64,000 nucleotides of DNA from Streptomyces humidus (GTDB lineage: Bacteria > Actinomycetota > Actinomycetes > Streptomycetales > Streptomycetaceae), in assembly GCF_014649655.1 (NCBI RefSeq), contig NZ_BMTL01000006.1, forward strand, positions 281,464 to 345,463, written 5' to 3'. Below are positions 17,865-29,421 of the stretch, one piece after another; within the stretch, counting starts at the first letter, position 1; each line of letters opens with the position of its first letter. A program made the position numbers and the translations under genes. The notes under the pieces were generated by a model that was not told where the DNA came from, did not search any database, and was given only the letters and a program-made list of their open reading frames with translations.

Positions 17865-19652
17865 GTGGCAGCACCTAAGAAGGGCCGGAGCGCGAGTGCC
17901 CAGAGCAAGCCAGGGCGCTCGCTGGCCCTGATCATGATCGCCATCGTGGGGCTCACCGGAGGCATGTTCGCCTCCGGAAACACCACTCCGCGTCTCGGCA
18001 TCGACCTTGCCGGCGGCACCAGCATCACGCTGGAGGCGAAGGCCGACCAGGGATCCGCGATCAACAAGGCCAACCTGGACACCGCGGTCAACATCATGAA
18101 CCGCCGTGTCAACGGGCTGGGCGTCTCCGAGGCGGAGGTGCAGAGGCAGGGCGATCGCAACATCATCGTGAACATCCCCAAGGGCACCAACTCCGAGGAA
18201 GCCCGCCAGCAGGTGGGCACCACCGCCAAGCTGTACTTCCGTCCGGTCCTGTCCCAGGAGGCCACCGGTTCCGCCGCCGTGACCCCTTCGCCGAGTGCGT
18301 CCGCGAACGGCGCGTCGAGCGCCTCGCCGAGCCCTTCGGCGAGCCCCTCCGGCACCGGTCAGAAGGCGACCTCCTCGACGTCCCCGTCCCCGTCGGCCTC
18401 GGCCACCGCGCAGGGCCGTGCCGTCACCGACGGCCTGAAGACCGACTCCACCCCGTCGGCCTCCGCGGGCGCCAAGGCGGGTTCCTCGCCGAGCCCGTCG
18501 GCCGCGCCGAGCGGCGGCGCCTCCACCGGCGCGGCCGCCGCGCTGCAGGCCAGGTACGCGACCCTGGACTGCTCCAAGGACGCCGTCCGCGCCAAGGCCG
18601 GCGAGGGCGTCAAGCCCGGCGACGCGACCGTGGCCTGCGGTGAGGTCGACAAGGTCTGGTACAAGTACCTCCTCGGCCCGGCCGCCGTCGACGGCACCGA
18701 CGTCAAGAAGGCCCAGGCCGTCTTCGACACGCAGGGCGCGGCCGGCTGGCAGGTCAACATGACCTTCACCGGCAATGGTTCCAAGAAGTTCGCCGCCGTC
18801 ACGGGGAAGCTCGCGCAGAACCAGCAGCCGCAGAACGAGTTCGCGATCGTGCTCGACGGCAACGTCGTCTCCAGCCCCTACGTGCGGAACGCGATCACCG
18901 GCGGCCAGGCCCAGATCTCCGGCAGCTTCAAGCAGGAAGAGGCGCAGAGCCTCGCCAACATGCTGTCGTACGGTGCGCTCCCGCTCTCCTTCAAGGAGCA
19001 GAGCGTCACCACGGTGACCGCCGCGCTCGGCGGCGACCAGCTGCACGCCGGTCTGCTCGCGGGCGCCATCGGTCTCGCCCTGGTCGTCCTGTATCTGGTG
19101 GCCTACTACCGCGGTCTGTCGCTCATCGCGATGGCCTCGCTGCTGGTCTCCGCCGCGCTCACCTACGTGATCATGGCGCTGCTCGGCCCGGCCATCGGCT
19201 TCGCGCTGAACCTGCCGGCGGTCTGCGGCGCCATCGTCGCCATCGGCATCACGGCCGACTCGTTCATCGTGTACTTCGAACGGGTCCGGGACGAGATCCG
19301 CGAGGGCCGGACGCTGCGCCCGGCCGTCGAACGCGCCTGGCCGCGCGCCCGGCGCACCATCCTGGTCTCCGACTTCGTGTCGTTCCTCGCCGCCGCCGTG
19401 CTCTTCATCGTCACCGTCGGCAAGGTCCAGGGCTTCGCGTTCACGCTGGGCCTGACCACCGTCCTCGACGTGGTCGTGGTCTTCTTCTTCACCAAGCCGC
19501 TGATGACGCTCATCGCCCGGCGGAAGTTCTTCGCGAGCGGCCACAAGTGGTCCGGCCTCGACCCGAAGGGCCTGGGCGCCAACCCGCCGATCCGCCGCAC
19601 CCGCCGTCCCTCCGGTCCTGCCGCCGGCCCCGTCGAGACGAAGGAGGCGTGA
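17865..19652 (+). CDS. secD: Protein translocase subunit SecD
   Basis: A 595-residue RND-family membrane protein. TM1 lies at residues 18-36, the conserved D1 motif LGIDLAGGTSITLE near 44, then a large periplasmic domain, and TM2-6 from 'LLAGAIGLALVVLYLVAYYRG' onward with the D4-type 'GITADSFIVYFERVRDEIREGR'. With SecF it uses the proton gradient to pull exported proteins outward. Residues about 139-222 are a Ser/Pro/Ala low-complexity insert with several PSPSAS repeats inside the first periplasmic domain, not seen in E. coli SecD. The GTG start follows GGGAG and AGAAG. secF follows after three bases. Confidence 0.95.
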   Translation: MAAPKKGRSASAQSKPGRSLALIMIAIVGLTGGMFASGNTTPRLGIDLAGGTSITLEAKADQGSAINKANLDTAVNIMNRRVNGLGVSEAEVQRQGDRNIIVNIPKGTNSEEARQQVGTTAKLYFRPVLSQEATGSAAVTPSPSASANGASSASPSPSASPSGTGQKATSSTSPSPSASATAQGRAVTDGLKTDSTPSASAGAKAGSSPSPSAAPSGGASTGAAAALQARYATLDCSKDAVRAKAGEGVKPGDATVACGEVDKVWYKYLLGPAAVDGTDVKKAQAVFDTQGAAGWQVNMTFTGNGSKKFAAVTGKLAQNQQPQNEFAIVLDGNVVSSPYVRNAITGGQAQISGSFKQEEAQSLANMLSYGALPLSFKEQSVTTVTAALGGDQLHAGLLAGAIGLALVVLYLVAYYRGLSLIAMASLLVSAALTYVIMALLGPAIGFALNLPAVCGAIVAIGITADSFIVYFERVRDEIREGRTLRPAVERAWPRARRTILVSDFVSFLAAAVLFIVTVGKVQGFAFTLGLTTVLDVVVVFFFTKPLMTLIARRKFFASGHKWSGLDPKGLGANPPIRRTRRPSGPAAGPVETKEA

Positions 19653-19655
19653 GCG

Positions 19656-20765
19656 ATGTCGAAACTCGGCAATCTCGGCGCCCGACTGCACCGTGGCGAG
19701 GTCAGCTATGACTTCATCGGCCACCGCAAGCTCTGGTACGGCATCTCGATCCTGATCACCATCACGGCCGTCCTCGGCCTGGCGGTGCGGGGCCTGAACA
19801 TGGGCATCGACTTCCAGGGCGGCGCCGTCTTCACCACGGAGAAGACCAGCGTCTCCGTCTCCCAGGCCGAGGAGTACGCCAGGTCGGCGTCCGGCCACGA
19901 CGCGGTCGTGCAGAAGCTGGGCAACGGCACGATGCGCATCCAGATCGCCGGCATGGACATCCAGCAGTCCAACAAGATCAAGTCCGAACTCGCCCAGGAC
20001 TTCAAGGCCGACCCGGAGACGATCACCGCCGAACTGGTCGGCCCCAGCTGGGGTGACCAGATCGCCAACAAGGCCTGGCAGGGCCTGGCGATCTTCATGG
20101 TGCTGGTCGTGATCTACCTGGCGATCGCCTTCGAGTGGCGCATGGCCATCGCCGCGCTCGTCGCCCTGATCCACGACATCACCATCACCGTCGGCGTCTA
20201 CGCCCTCGTCGGCTTCGAGGTCACGCCCGGCACGGTGATCGGTCTGCTGACGATCCTCGGTTACTCGCTGTACGACACGGTCGTCGTCTTCGACTCCCTC
20301 AAGGAACAGACGAAGGACCTCACGAAGCAGACCCGCTTCACCTACAGCGAGATCGCCAACCGCTCGATCAACGGCACCCTGGTCCGCTCCATCAACACGA
20401 CGGTCGTCGCGCTGCTGCCGGTCGCGGGCCTGCTGTTCATCGGCGGTGGCTTCCTCGGCGCGGGCACGCTCAACGACATCTCGCTGTCGCTGTTCGTCGG
20501 TCTCGCCGCCGGCGCCTACTCCTCGATCTTCATCGCCACGCCGCTCGTCGCCGACCTCAAGGAACGCGAGCCGCAGATCAAGGCGCTGAGGAAGCGCGTC
20601 CTGGCCAAGCGTGCCCAGGCCGCCAACGAGCCGCAGGCGGCCGAGGCGCACAGCGCCGACGACTACGACGACGAGCCGGAGGACGCCCCGGCGGTCGTCG
20701 GACCGCGCACCCAGCCCTCGTCCCGTGGCCGCGGCCGCGGCCGTCCGTCGGGGAAGCGCCGGTGA
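19656..20765 (+). CDS. secF: Protein translocase subunit SecF
   Basis: 369 residues, six predicted membrane helices. The N-terminal helix and GIDFQGGAVF motif (residues 50-59) are followed by a small periplasmic domain and the C-terminal five-helix bundle with 'VIGLLTILGYSLYDTVVVFDSLKE' (the D4-type SecF signature). After the last helix there is a charged cytoplasmic tail ending in Arg/Gly-rich residues. AAGGAGG supports ATG 19656. The apt GTG overlaps its stop by four bases, tying a salvage enzyme to the export operon. Confidence 0.95.
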   Translation: MSKLGNLGARLHRGEVSYDFIGHRKLWYGISILITITAVLGLAVRGLNMGIDFQGGAVFTTEKTSVSVSQAEEYARSASGHDAVVQKLGNGTMRIQIAGMDIQQSNKIKSELAQDFKADPETITAELVGPSWGDQIANKAWQGLAIFMVLVVIYLAIAFEWRMAIAALVALIHDITITVGVYALVGFEVTPGTVIGLLTILGYSLYDTVVVFDSLKEQTKDLTKQTRFTYSEIANRSINGTLVRSINTTVVALLPVAGLLFIGGGFLGAGTLNDISLSLFVGLAAGAYSSIFIATPLVADLKEREPQIKALRKRVLAKRAQAANEPQAAEAHSADDYDDEPEDAPAVVGPRTQPSSRGRGRGRPSGKRR

Positions 20766-21310
20766 CCGAGACCACCGACATCACGACGCTGCTCCTCAGC
20801 CGCATCCGTGACGTGGCCGACTACCCGGAGCCGGGCGTGATGTTCAAGGACATCACCCCGCTCCTGGCGGACCCGGCGGCGTTCACCGCGCTCACCGACG
20901 CCTTCGCGGAGATCGCCGAGCGCACCGGCGCCACCAAGGTCGTCGGCCTGGAAGCGCGGGGCTTCATCCTGGGCGCCCCGGTCGCCGTCCGCGCCGGCCT
21001 CGGCTTCATCCCCGTACGCAAGGCGGGCAAGCTCCCCGGAGCCACCCTCGGCCAGGCCTACGACCTGGAGTACGGCTCGGCGGAGATCGAGGTGCACGCC
21101 GAGGACCTGGCCGCCGGAGACCGCGTGCTGATCGTCGACGACGTCCTCGCCACCGGCGGCACGGCCGAGGCGTCGATCCAGCTCATCCACCGGGCGGGCG
21201 CCCAGGTGGCGGGCGTCGCCGTGCTGATGGAGCTGGGCTTCCTCGCCGGCCGGCCCCGGCTGGAGGCGGCCCTCGGCGGGGCTCCCCTCGAGTCGCTGCT
21301 GACCATCTGA
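20762..21310 (+). CDS. apt: Adenine phosphoribosyltransferase
   Basis: A 182-residue type I PRTase that converts adenine and PRPP to AMP. The PRPP-binding loop is VLIVDDVLATGGTA (about residues 122-135). 'DYPEPGVMFKDITPLL' near the N terminus and 'GLEARGFILGAPVA' are Apt-specific blocks. The GTG start overlaps the secF stop. Placement immediately before relA is widespread in actinobacteria and links purine salvage with (p)ppGpp, but a strong terminator separates the two here. Confidence 0.95.
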   Translation: MTETTDITTLLLSRIRDVADYPEPGVMFKDITPLLADPAAFTALTDAFAEIAERTGATKVVGLEARGFILGAPVAVRAGLGFIPVRKAGKLPGATLGQAYDLEYGSAEIEVHAEDLAAGDRVLIVDDVLATGGTAEASIQLIHRAGAQVAGVAVLMELGFLAGRPRLEAALGGAPLESLLTI

Positions 21311-21321
21311 CACCTGCCGTA

Positions 21322-21367
21322 CGCGAGTGGGCGGGCCCCGGAGGAATCCGGGGCCCGCCCACTCGCG
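21322..21367 (+). terminator. Terminator of yajC-secDF-apt
   Basis: A perfect 21-bp stem (21322-21342 with 21347-21367), a GGAA loop and a short TTT run after it. It is one of the strongest hairpins in the window. Confidence 0.9.
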
Positions 21368-21421
21368 TTTCTCCCGTGAACGTCCCTCTCACCGGCCTGG
21401 AGGCGATCCCGGAGCCCAGGA

Positions 21422-21434
21422 TGGCTACGATGGG
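21422..21434 (+). promoter_or_regulatory. Candidate -10 region of relA
   Basis: TACGAT at 21426-21431 lies 50 bases before the relA start and fits TANNNT. The surrounding 13 bases are identical to 8603-8615 upstream of pgsA. No clear -35 hexamer is present. Confidence 0.4.
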
Positions 21435-21481
21435 TCTTCCGGAGCCTGACCGGGGACCCGGATCGCGCACGAGGAGTCCTC

Positions 21482-24010
<2,529 letters not shown>

Positions 24011-24023
24011 CCGAGCACGCGAG

Positions 24024-24052
24024 AGGCCCCCGTACGCGAGGTACGGGGGCCT
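24024..24052. terminator. Terminator between relA and the convergent DUF349 gene
   Basis: Perfect 12-bp stem (24024-24035 with 24041-24052), loop of five. It is placed 14 bases after the relA stop and 25 bases beyond the stop of the minus-strand gene, so it can serve both. Confidence 0.8.
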
Positions 24053-24077
24053 TGTCGTCGTACGGCCGGGCGGGAGG

Positions 24078-25307
24078 TCAGCCGCCGAACTCCTGCAGAC
24101 CCTTCAGCGCCTGGTCCAGCAGCGCCTGACGGCCTTCGAGCTCGCGCTCCAGCTTGTCGGCCCGCGCGGAGTTGCCCTGGGCGCGCGCCTGCTCGATCTG
24201 CCCCTGCAGCTTGTCCACGGCGGCCTGGAGCTGACCGGTCAGACCGGCGGCACGCGCGCGTGCCTCCGGGTTGGTCCGGCGCCACTCGGTTTCCTCGGAC
24301 TCCTGGATCGCCCGCTCCACCGCGTGCATCCTGCCCTCGATCTTCGGCCGGGCGTCACGCGGCACATGACCGATGGCCTCCCAGCGCTCGTTGATCGTGC
24401 GGAATGCGGCGCGCGCCGCCTTCAGGTCGCCGACCGGCAGCAGCTTCTCTGCTTCCTCGGCCAGCTCCTCCTTGAGCTTGAGGTTCTCCGTCTGCTCGGC
24501 GTCCCGCTCGGCGAACACCGAGCTGCGGGCGGCGAAGAAGACGTCCTGGGCGCCACGGAAGCGGTTCCACAGGTCGTCCTCGTGCTCGCGCTGGGCGCGG
24601 CCCGCCGCCTTCCACTCCGCCATCAGCTCGCGGTAGCGCGCCGCCGTCGGACCCCAGTCCGTCGAACCGGACAGCGCCTCGGCCTCGGAGACCAGCCGCT
24701 CCTTGACGCGTCGGGCCTCCTCGCGCTGCGCGTCCAGCTGCGCGAAGTGCGCCTTGCGGCGCTTGGAGAACGCCGAACGCGCGTGGGAGAACCGGTGCCA
24801 CAGCTCGTCGTCCGACTTGCGGTCCAGCCGGGGCAGGCCCTTCCAGATGTCCACCAGCGCCCGCAGGCGCTCACCGGCGGCCCGCCACTGGTCGGACTGC
24901 GCCAGCTGCTCCGCCTCGGTGACCAGGTCCTCCTTGGCCTTGCGGGCCTCGTCGGACTGCTTGGCCCGCTGCTGCTTGCGCTCCTCGCGGCGCGACTCGA
25001 CGGTCGCCACCAGCTTGTCCAGCCGCTCCCGCAGCGCCTGCAGATCGCCGACGGCGTGATGCGCGTCGACCTGCTCGCGGATGTGGTCGATCGCGACCTG
25101 AGCGTCCTTGGTCGACAGATCGGTGGTCTGCACTCGCTTCTCGAGGAGGCCGATCTCGACAACCAGGCCCTCGTACTTGCGCTCGAAGTAGGCCAGCGCC
25201 TCCTCGGGGGAGCCTGCCTGCCAGGAACCGACCACCTGCTCGCCGTCGGCCGTACGCACGTACACGGTGCCCGTCTCGTCGACGCGGCCCCACGGGTCGC
25301 TGCTCAC
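24078..25307 (-). CDS. DUF349 domain-containing protein
   Basis: 409 residues, nearly all predicted helix and coiled coil. Several degenerate repeats of about 75 residues share a pattern of W..A..R...L...W.....R followed by 'ELWHRFSHAR' or 'DLWNRFRGAQ'. These are the DUF349 repeats found three or more times per protein. The N-terminal 45 residues form a small separate segment ('DPWGRVDETGTVYVRTADGEQVVGSW'). No enzyme motif is present; the biochemical role is unknown. GTG 25307 was chosen because GGAGGAGG lies immediately upstream. Conserved next to relA in Streptomyces. Confidence 0.88.
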   Translation of the reverse strand: MSSDPWGRVDETGTVYVRTADGEQVVGSWQAGSPEEALAYFERKYEGLVVEIGLLEKRVQTTDLSTKDAQVAIDHIREQVDAHHAVGDLQALRERLDKLVATVESRREERKQQRAKQSDEARKAKEDLVTEAEQLAQSDQWRAAGERLRALVDIWKGLPRLDRKSDDELWHRFSHARSAFSKRRKAHFAQLDAQREEARRVKERLVSEAEALSGSTDWGPTAARYRELMAEWKAAGRAQREHEDDLWNRFRGAQDVFFAARSSVFAERDAEQTENLKLKEELAEEAEKLLPVGDLKAARAAFRTINERWEAIGHVPRDARPKIEGRMHAVERAIQESEETEWRRTNPEARARAAGLTGQLQAAVDKLQGQIEQARAQGNSARADKLERELEGRQALLDQALKGLQEFGG

Positions 25308-25385
25308 AGCGCCTCCTCCACATGATGCCTCCGAGGGGCTTCGGCGCCCCTGGGCATCGTCCACAGTTTCGTCACGGCCAACATA

Positions 25386-25405
25386 GGCGACCGGCGGGTC
25401 GCCTG
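25386..25405. repeat. Inverted repeat between the cyclophilin and DUF349 genes
   Basis: Arms of 8 bases (25386-25393 and 25398-25405) pair perfectly around four bases. It lies about 70 bases after the cyclophilin stop on the minus strand, so it is most likely its terminator; an operator for the DUF349 gene is the alternative. Confidence 0.45.
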
Positions 25406-25474
25406 TCCGCATCCAGCGCGACCGAAATTGCGCGGTCGACCGCCCCTCGTCGTCGGCGTGTCGCCAGGTCGTCG

Positions 25475-26293
25475 TCAGGACTTCGTGACGGTCGCCTTGT
25501 CGATCACGACCGTCGCGTTGGGGGCGCCGTCACCGCCGCCGGTGTTCTCGCCCGCGGCGGCGATCTTCTTCAGGACCTTCATGCCGTCGGCCGACATCGT
25601 CCCGAACGGCGTGTAGCTGGGCGGGAGCTGACTGTCCTGGTAGACGAGGAAGAACTGGCTGCCGCCGGTGTGCGGCTGGCCGGTGTTGGCCATCGCCACC
25701 GTGCCCGCCGGGTAGACGTTCGCCTTGAGGCTCGCGTCCTTCAGGTTCTCGTCCGGAATGGTGTAGCCGGGGCCGCCGCTGCCGCTGCCCGTCGGGTCGC
25801 CGCACTGCAGGACGTAGATCCCGTTGGTGGTGAGACGGTGGCACTTGGTGTGGTCGAAGAAGCCCTTGCCGGCGAGGAAGTCGAAGGAGTTCACCGTGTG
25901 CGGCGCGGCCTTCGCCTTGAGCGCTATGTCGATGTCGCCGCAGGTCGTCGCGAGGGTCATCGTGTACTTCGCCGACGCGTCGATCGTGACCGCCGGCTCC
26001 TTCTTCCAGGTCTGCTTCTTGACGGACCCGGCGGCCGGCTTCTCGCACGGGTCCTTCGCGGCGCTGGGCGCGGCCGACGGCGTCGTCTGCGGACTCGCGT
26101 CCGCCTTCTTGTCGTCGTCCTTCAGGACACCCGTCGTGTACAGCGCCAGGCTGCCGATGACGACCACGCCGAGCACCGACGCGATCACCGCGTTGCGCAT
26201 GCGCGCCTTGCGCCGGGCGCTCGTGCGTCGCTGCTGCTGCCGCAAGAACTTCTCCCGGGCGAGCTGACGCTTCCGCTGTTCCTGGGTGACCAC
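25475..26293 (-). CDS. Membrane-anchored cyclophilin-type peptidyl-prolyl isomerase
   Basis: 272 residues. A very basic cytoplasmic N terminus (about 1-33) and one membrane helix (AVIASVLGVVVIGSLALY) are followed by a Pro/Ser/Lys linker and a cyclophilin domain facing outside (about 100-272). The domain shows 'GDIDIALKAKAAPHTVNSFDFL', 'CHRLTTNGIYVLQCGDP', 'GTVAMANTGQPHTGGSQFFLVYQD' and 'YTPFG'. The usual catalytic FHR Arg reads CHR, so the Arg is kept. It probably assists folding of exported proteins. GAGGAGA lies upstream of the GTG start. Confidence 0.9.
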   Translation of the reverse strand: MVTQEQRKRQLAREKFLRQQQRRTSARRKARMRNAVIASVLGVVVIGSLALYTTGVLKDDDKKADASPQTTPSAAPSAAKDPCEKPAAGSVKKQTWKKEPAVTIDASAKYTMTLATTCGDIDIALKAKAAPHTVNSFDFLAGKGFFDHTKCHRLTTNGIYVLQCGDPTGSGSGGPGYTIPDENLKDASLKANVYPAGTVAMANTGQPHTGGSQFFLVYQDSQLPPSYTPFGTMSADGMKVLKKIAAAGENTGGGDGAPNATVVIDKATVTKS

Positions 26294-26472
26294 CGGATTC
26301 TCTCCTCATGCGTCTCGTACGTCGACTGGGACGCGTGCGTCTTGTGAGCCGACCGCCTGCGTGTGCCCCGTACCGTATATGGGTTCGCTGAGGAAACGGC
26401 AGCGCCGGTAGGCTCTGACCACTGACGCAGCCGCCAGAAGCCCACGCGTATCGACACAAACGAAGGACGATC

Positions 26473-27189
26473 GTGCTCATTGCCGGGTTCCCCGCCGGGG
26501 CCTGGGGGACGAACTGTTATCTCGTCGCCCCCGCCGCCGGTGAGGAGTGCGTGATCATCGACCCGGGCCACCAGGCTGCCCCAGGAGTCGAGGAAGCGGT
26601 CCGCAAGCACCGCCTCAAGCCCGTCGCCGTCGTCCTCACCCACGGCCACATCGACCATGTGGCCTCGGTCGTCCCGGTCTGCGGCGCGCACGACGTGCCG
26701 GCCTGGATCCACCCCGAGGACCGGTTCATGATGAGCGACCCGGAGAAGGCGCTCGGCCGGTCGATCGGGATGCCGCTGATGGGCGAGCTGACCGTGGGGG
26801 AGCCGGACGACGTCCGCGAGCTGACCGACGGCGCGAGACTGGACCTGGCCGGTCTGGAGTTCTCCGTCGCCCACGCCCCGGGCCATACCAAGGGGTCGGT
26901 GACCTTCCGGATGCCCGAGGCGGCCGACGTCCCGTCGGTCTTCTTCTCCGGGGACCTGCTGTTCGCCGGCTCCATCGGACGCACCGACCTGCCCGGCGGC
27001 GACATGGCCGAGATGCTCGACTCGCTGGCCCGTGTGTGCCTGCCGCTCGAGGACTCGACCGTGGTGCTGTCCGGCCACGGCCCCCAGACGACCATCGGCC
27101 AGGAGCGCGCCGCCAACCCGTATCTGCGGCAGGTGGCGGCCGGCGGCCAGGGAGCGGGTTCCCACACCCCTCCCCGACGAGGAATGTGA
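26473..27189 (+). CDS. Metallo-beta-lactamase-fold hydrolase (glyoxalase II-like)
   Basis: 238 residues. Zinc ligands are visible in THGHIDH (residues ~57-63), the distal His in '[10 protein letters not shown]', Asp in 'FFSGDLLF' and the last His in 'VLSGHGPQT'. These are arranged as in hydroxyacylglutathione hydrolase-like enzymes that cleave thioesters. Streptomycetes use mycothiol rather than glutathione, so the true substrate is open. GTG 26473 has GAAGGA just upstream. It is divergent from the cyclophilin gene (179-base shared region with TAGGCT at 26409-26414 as a possible -10) and precedes hisS by 13 bases. Confidence 0.88.
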   Translation: MLIAGFPAGAWGTNCYLVAPAAGEECVIIDPGHQAAPGVEEAVRKHRLKPVAVVLTHGHIDHVASVVPVCGAHDVPAWIHPEDRFMMSDPEKALGRSIGMPLMGELTVGEPDDVRELTDGARLDLAGLEFSVAHAPGHTKGSVTFRMPEAADVPSVFFSGDLLFAGSIGRTDLPGGDMAEMLDSLARVCLPLEDSTVVLSGHGPQTTIGQERAANPYLRQVAAGGQGAGSHTPPRRGM

Positions 27190-27202
27190 CGAGAGACCTT
27201 CC

Positions 27203-28465
27203 GTGAGTACCTTCCAGGCCCCCAAGGGCACGTACGACCTGATCCCGCCGGACAGCGCCAAGTACCTCGCCGTCCGCGAGGCCATCGCCGCGCCGCTGCG
27301 CAACTCCGGCTACGGCTATATCGAGACGCCCGGCTTCGAGAACGTGGAGCTCTTCGCGCGCGGTGTGGGTGAGTCGACCGACATCGTGACGAAGGAGATG
27401 TACGCCTTCGAGACCAAGGGCGGCGACCGCCTCGCCCTGCGCCCCGAGGGCACGGCGTCCGTGCTGCGCGCGGCCCTCGAGGCCAATCTGCACAAGGCGG
27501 GCAACCTGCCGGTCAAGCTCTGGTACTCCGGCTCCTACTACCGCTACGAGCGGCCCCAGAAGGGCCGTTACCGCCACTTCTCACAGGTGGGCGCCGAGGC
27601 GATCGGCGCCGAGGACCCGGCGCTGGACGCCGAGCTGATCATCCTGGCGGACCAGGCGTACCGGTCGCTGGGGCTGCGGAACTTCCGCATCCTGCTCAAC
27701 AGCCTGGGCGACAAGGAGTGCCGCCCGGTGTACCGGGAGGCGCTGCAGACCTTCCTGCGGAGCCTGGACCTCGACGAGGACACGCTGCGCCGCGCGGAGA
27801 TCAACCCGCTGCGGGTCCTCGACGACAAGCGCGAGTCGGTCCAGAAGCAGCTCGGGGACGCGCCGCTGCTGCGCGACTACCTCTGCGACGCCTGCAAGGC
27901 GTACCACGAGGAGGTCCGAGAGCTGATCACGGCGGCGGGCGTGCGCTTCGAGGACGACCCGAAGCTGGTCCGCGGCCTCGACTACTACACCCGCACGACC
28001 TTCGAGTTCGTCCACGACGGACTGGGCTCGCAGTCCGCGGTGGGCGGCGGCGGCCGCTACGACGGACTCTCCGAGATGATCGGCGGCCCCGCGCTGCCGT
28101 CGGTGGGCTGGGCGCTGGGCGTCGACCGTACGGTGCTGGCGCTGGAGGCCGAGGGCGTGGAGCTGGAACTGCCCGCCGCGACCTCCGTGTTCGCCGTCCC
28201 GCTCGGCGAGGAGGCCCGCCGGGTGCTCTTCGCGAAGGTCACCGAGCTGCGCAAGCTCGGTGTCGCGGCCGACTTCTCCTATGGCGCCAAGGGCCTCAAG
28301 GGCGCCATGAAGAACGCCAACCGCAGCGGCGCCCGCTACACGGTCGTCGCCGGCGAACGCGACCTCGCCGAGGGCGTCGTCCAGCTCAAGGACATGGAGT
28401 CCGGCGAGCAGACGGCGATCGGCGTGAACGAGATCGTGGCCGAGCTGGAGTCGAGGCTGGGCTGA
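27203..28465 (+). CDS. hisS: Histidine--tRNA ligase (HisRS)
   Basis: A 420-residue class II synthetase. Visible are '[12 protein letters not shown]' at the N terminus, motif 1, motif 2 '[14 protein letters not shown]', the histidine A box '[14 protein letters not shown]', 'GGGGRYDGL', motif 3 with '[11 protein letters not shown]', and a C-terminal anticodon-binding domain. GTG 27203 follows 13 bases after the hydrolase gene and is probably co-transcribed with it. No T-box or leader peptide was seen. Confidence 0.95.
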   Translation: MSTFQAPKGTYDLIPPDSAKYLAVREAIAAPLRNSGYGYIETPGFENVELFARGVGESTDIVTKEMYAFETKGGDRLALRPEGTASVLRAALEANLHKAGNLPVKLWYSGSYYRYERPQKGRYRHFSQVGAEAIGAEDPALDAELIILADQAYRSLGLRNFRILLNSLGDKECRPVYREALQTFLRSLDLDEDTLRRAEINPLRVLDDKRESVQKQLGDAPLLRDYLCDACKAYHEEVRELITAAGVRFEDDPKLVRGLDYYTRTTFEFVHDGLGSQSAVGGGGRYDGLSEMIGGPALPSVGWALGVDRTVLALEAEGVELELPAATSVFAVPLGEEARRVLFAKVTELRKLGVAADFSYGAKGLKGAMKNANRSGARYTVVAGERDLAEGVVQLKDMESGEQTAIGVNEIVAELESRLG

Positions 28466-28478
28466 GCGTGCCGTCGGG

Positions 28479-28506
28479 GGGTGCCGGGGCGTGTGCTCCG
28501 GCACCC
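28479..28506 (+). terminator. Terminator after hisS
   Basis: A 12-bp stem (28479-28490 with 28495-28506) containing one G-T wobble, loop of four, 13 bases after the hisS stop. Confidence 0.7.
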
Positions 28507-28671
28507 TTCGTTCGTGTGTGCTGTCCGGTTCCGTCCAGCGGCCGAAACCGAACGCTACGGGCCCGCCGCACGTACGTCCTTATGTCCGCCGAACGGTGGA
28601 GGCAGGGCCGGGTGCGGCACAATGGCCCCTGTCCGAAGATGGGCCACCTCTCAAGTGACGGAATCGGCGTG

Positions 28672-29325
28672 ATGAGCAAGACGACAGTGAAAGACGTCTC
28701 CACGGAGTCCGAGCGCGTCGCCGCGGCCGAGCCGCGAACCGTGGGCGGCAGTCGTGCGTTCGCGATCCTGCTGCTGATCACCGGTGCGGCCGGCCTGCTC
28801 GCCGCCTGGGTCATCACGATCGACAAGATGAAGATCCTCGAAGCCAAGGCCGAGGGGAAGACGTTCACGCCCAGCTGCAGCATCAGCCCGATCATCAGCT
28901 GCGGAAGCGTCATGGAGAGCAAGCAGGCCTCCGTCTTCGGGTTCCCGAACCCGATGCTCGGCCTGGTCGCCTACGGCATCGTCATCTGCGTCGGCATGAG
29001 CCTGCTGACCGGGGCCCGCTTCCCCCGCTGGTACTGGCTGACCTTCAACTTCGGCACGCTGTTCGGCGTGGGCTTCGTCACCTGGCTGCAGTACCAGTCG
29101 CTGTACAACATCAACGCCCTGTGCCTGTGGTGCTCGCTGGCCTGGGTCGCGACGATCACCATGTTCTGGTACGTCACCTCGTTCAACGTGCGCAACGGCT
29201 TCCTGCCCGCGCCGGACGGGCTCAAGCGGTTCTTCGGCGAGTTCACCTGGGTCCTGCCCGCGACCCACGTCGGCATCATCGCCATGCTGATCCTCACCCG
29301 CTGGGGCGCCGACCTCTGGGCCTGA
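28672..29325 (+). CDS. Vitamin K epoxide reductase (VKOR) family membrane protein
   Basis: 217 residues with five predicted membrane helices after a 25-residue cytoplasmic N terminus. The active-site CxxC is CLWC in 'NINALCLWCSLAW' near residue 150. The loop cysteine pair is CSISPIISC (two Cys seven residues apart) near residue 66. This is the VKOR four-cysteine layout, and the protein probably re-oxidises an extracytoplasmic thiol oxidase (DsbA-like) using menaquinone. The ATG at 28672 is chosen; the ribosome site is weak and a GTG lies at 28669. No DsbA-like partner lies beside it. Confidence 0.88.
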   Translation: MSKTTVKDVSTESERVAAAEPRTVGGSRAFAILLLITGAAGLLAAWVITIDKMKILEAKAEGKTFTPSCSISPIISCGSVMESKQASVFGFPNPMLGLVAYGIVICVGMSLLTGARFPRWYWLTFNFGTLFGVGFVTWLQYQSLYNINALCLWCSLAWVATITMFWYVTSFNVRNGFLPAPDGLKRFFGEFTWVLPATHVGIIAMLILTRWGADLWA

Positions 29326-29391
29326 GCCCGGCGCCGCGCCGGGCGGCCCGCGGAGCACCGGATGCGACGCCGGACGCACCGCCGGACAGGA

Positions 29392-29414
29392 GTGTCGGAC
29401 CCCTGACGTAGGCT
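29392..29414 (+). promoter_or_regulatory. Leaderless promoter of rarA, partly matching the DNA-damage motif
   Basis: TAGGCT (29409-29414) ends seven bases before GTG 29422, so the transcript is probably leaderless. Nine bases with GTGTCGGAC (29392-29400) lie exactly eight bases upstream of it, matching TTGTCRGTG at six of nine positions, including the TGTCRG core. Confidence 0.5.
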
Positions 29415-29421
29415 CCGACGT

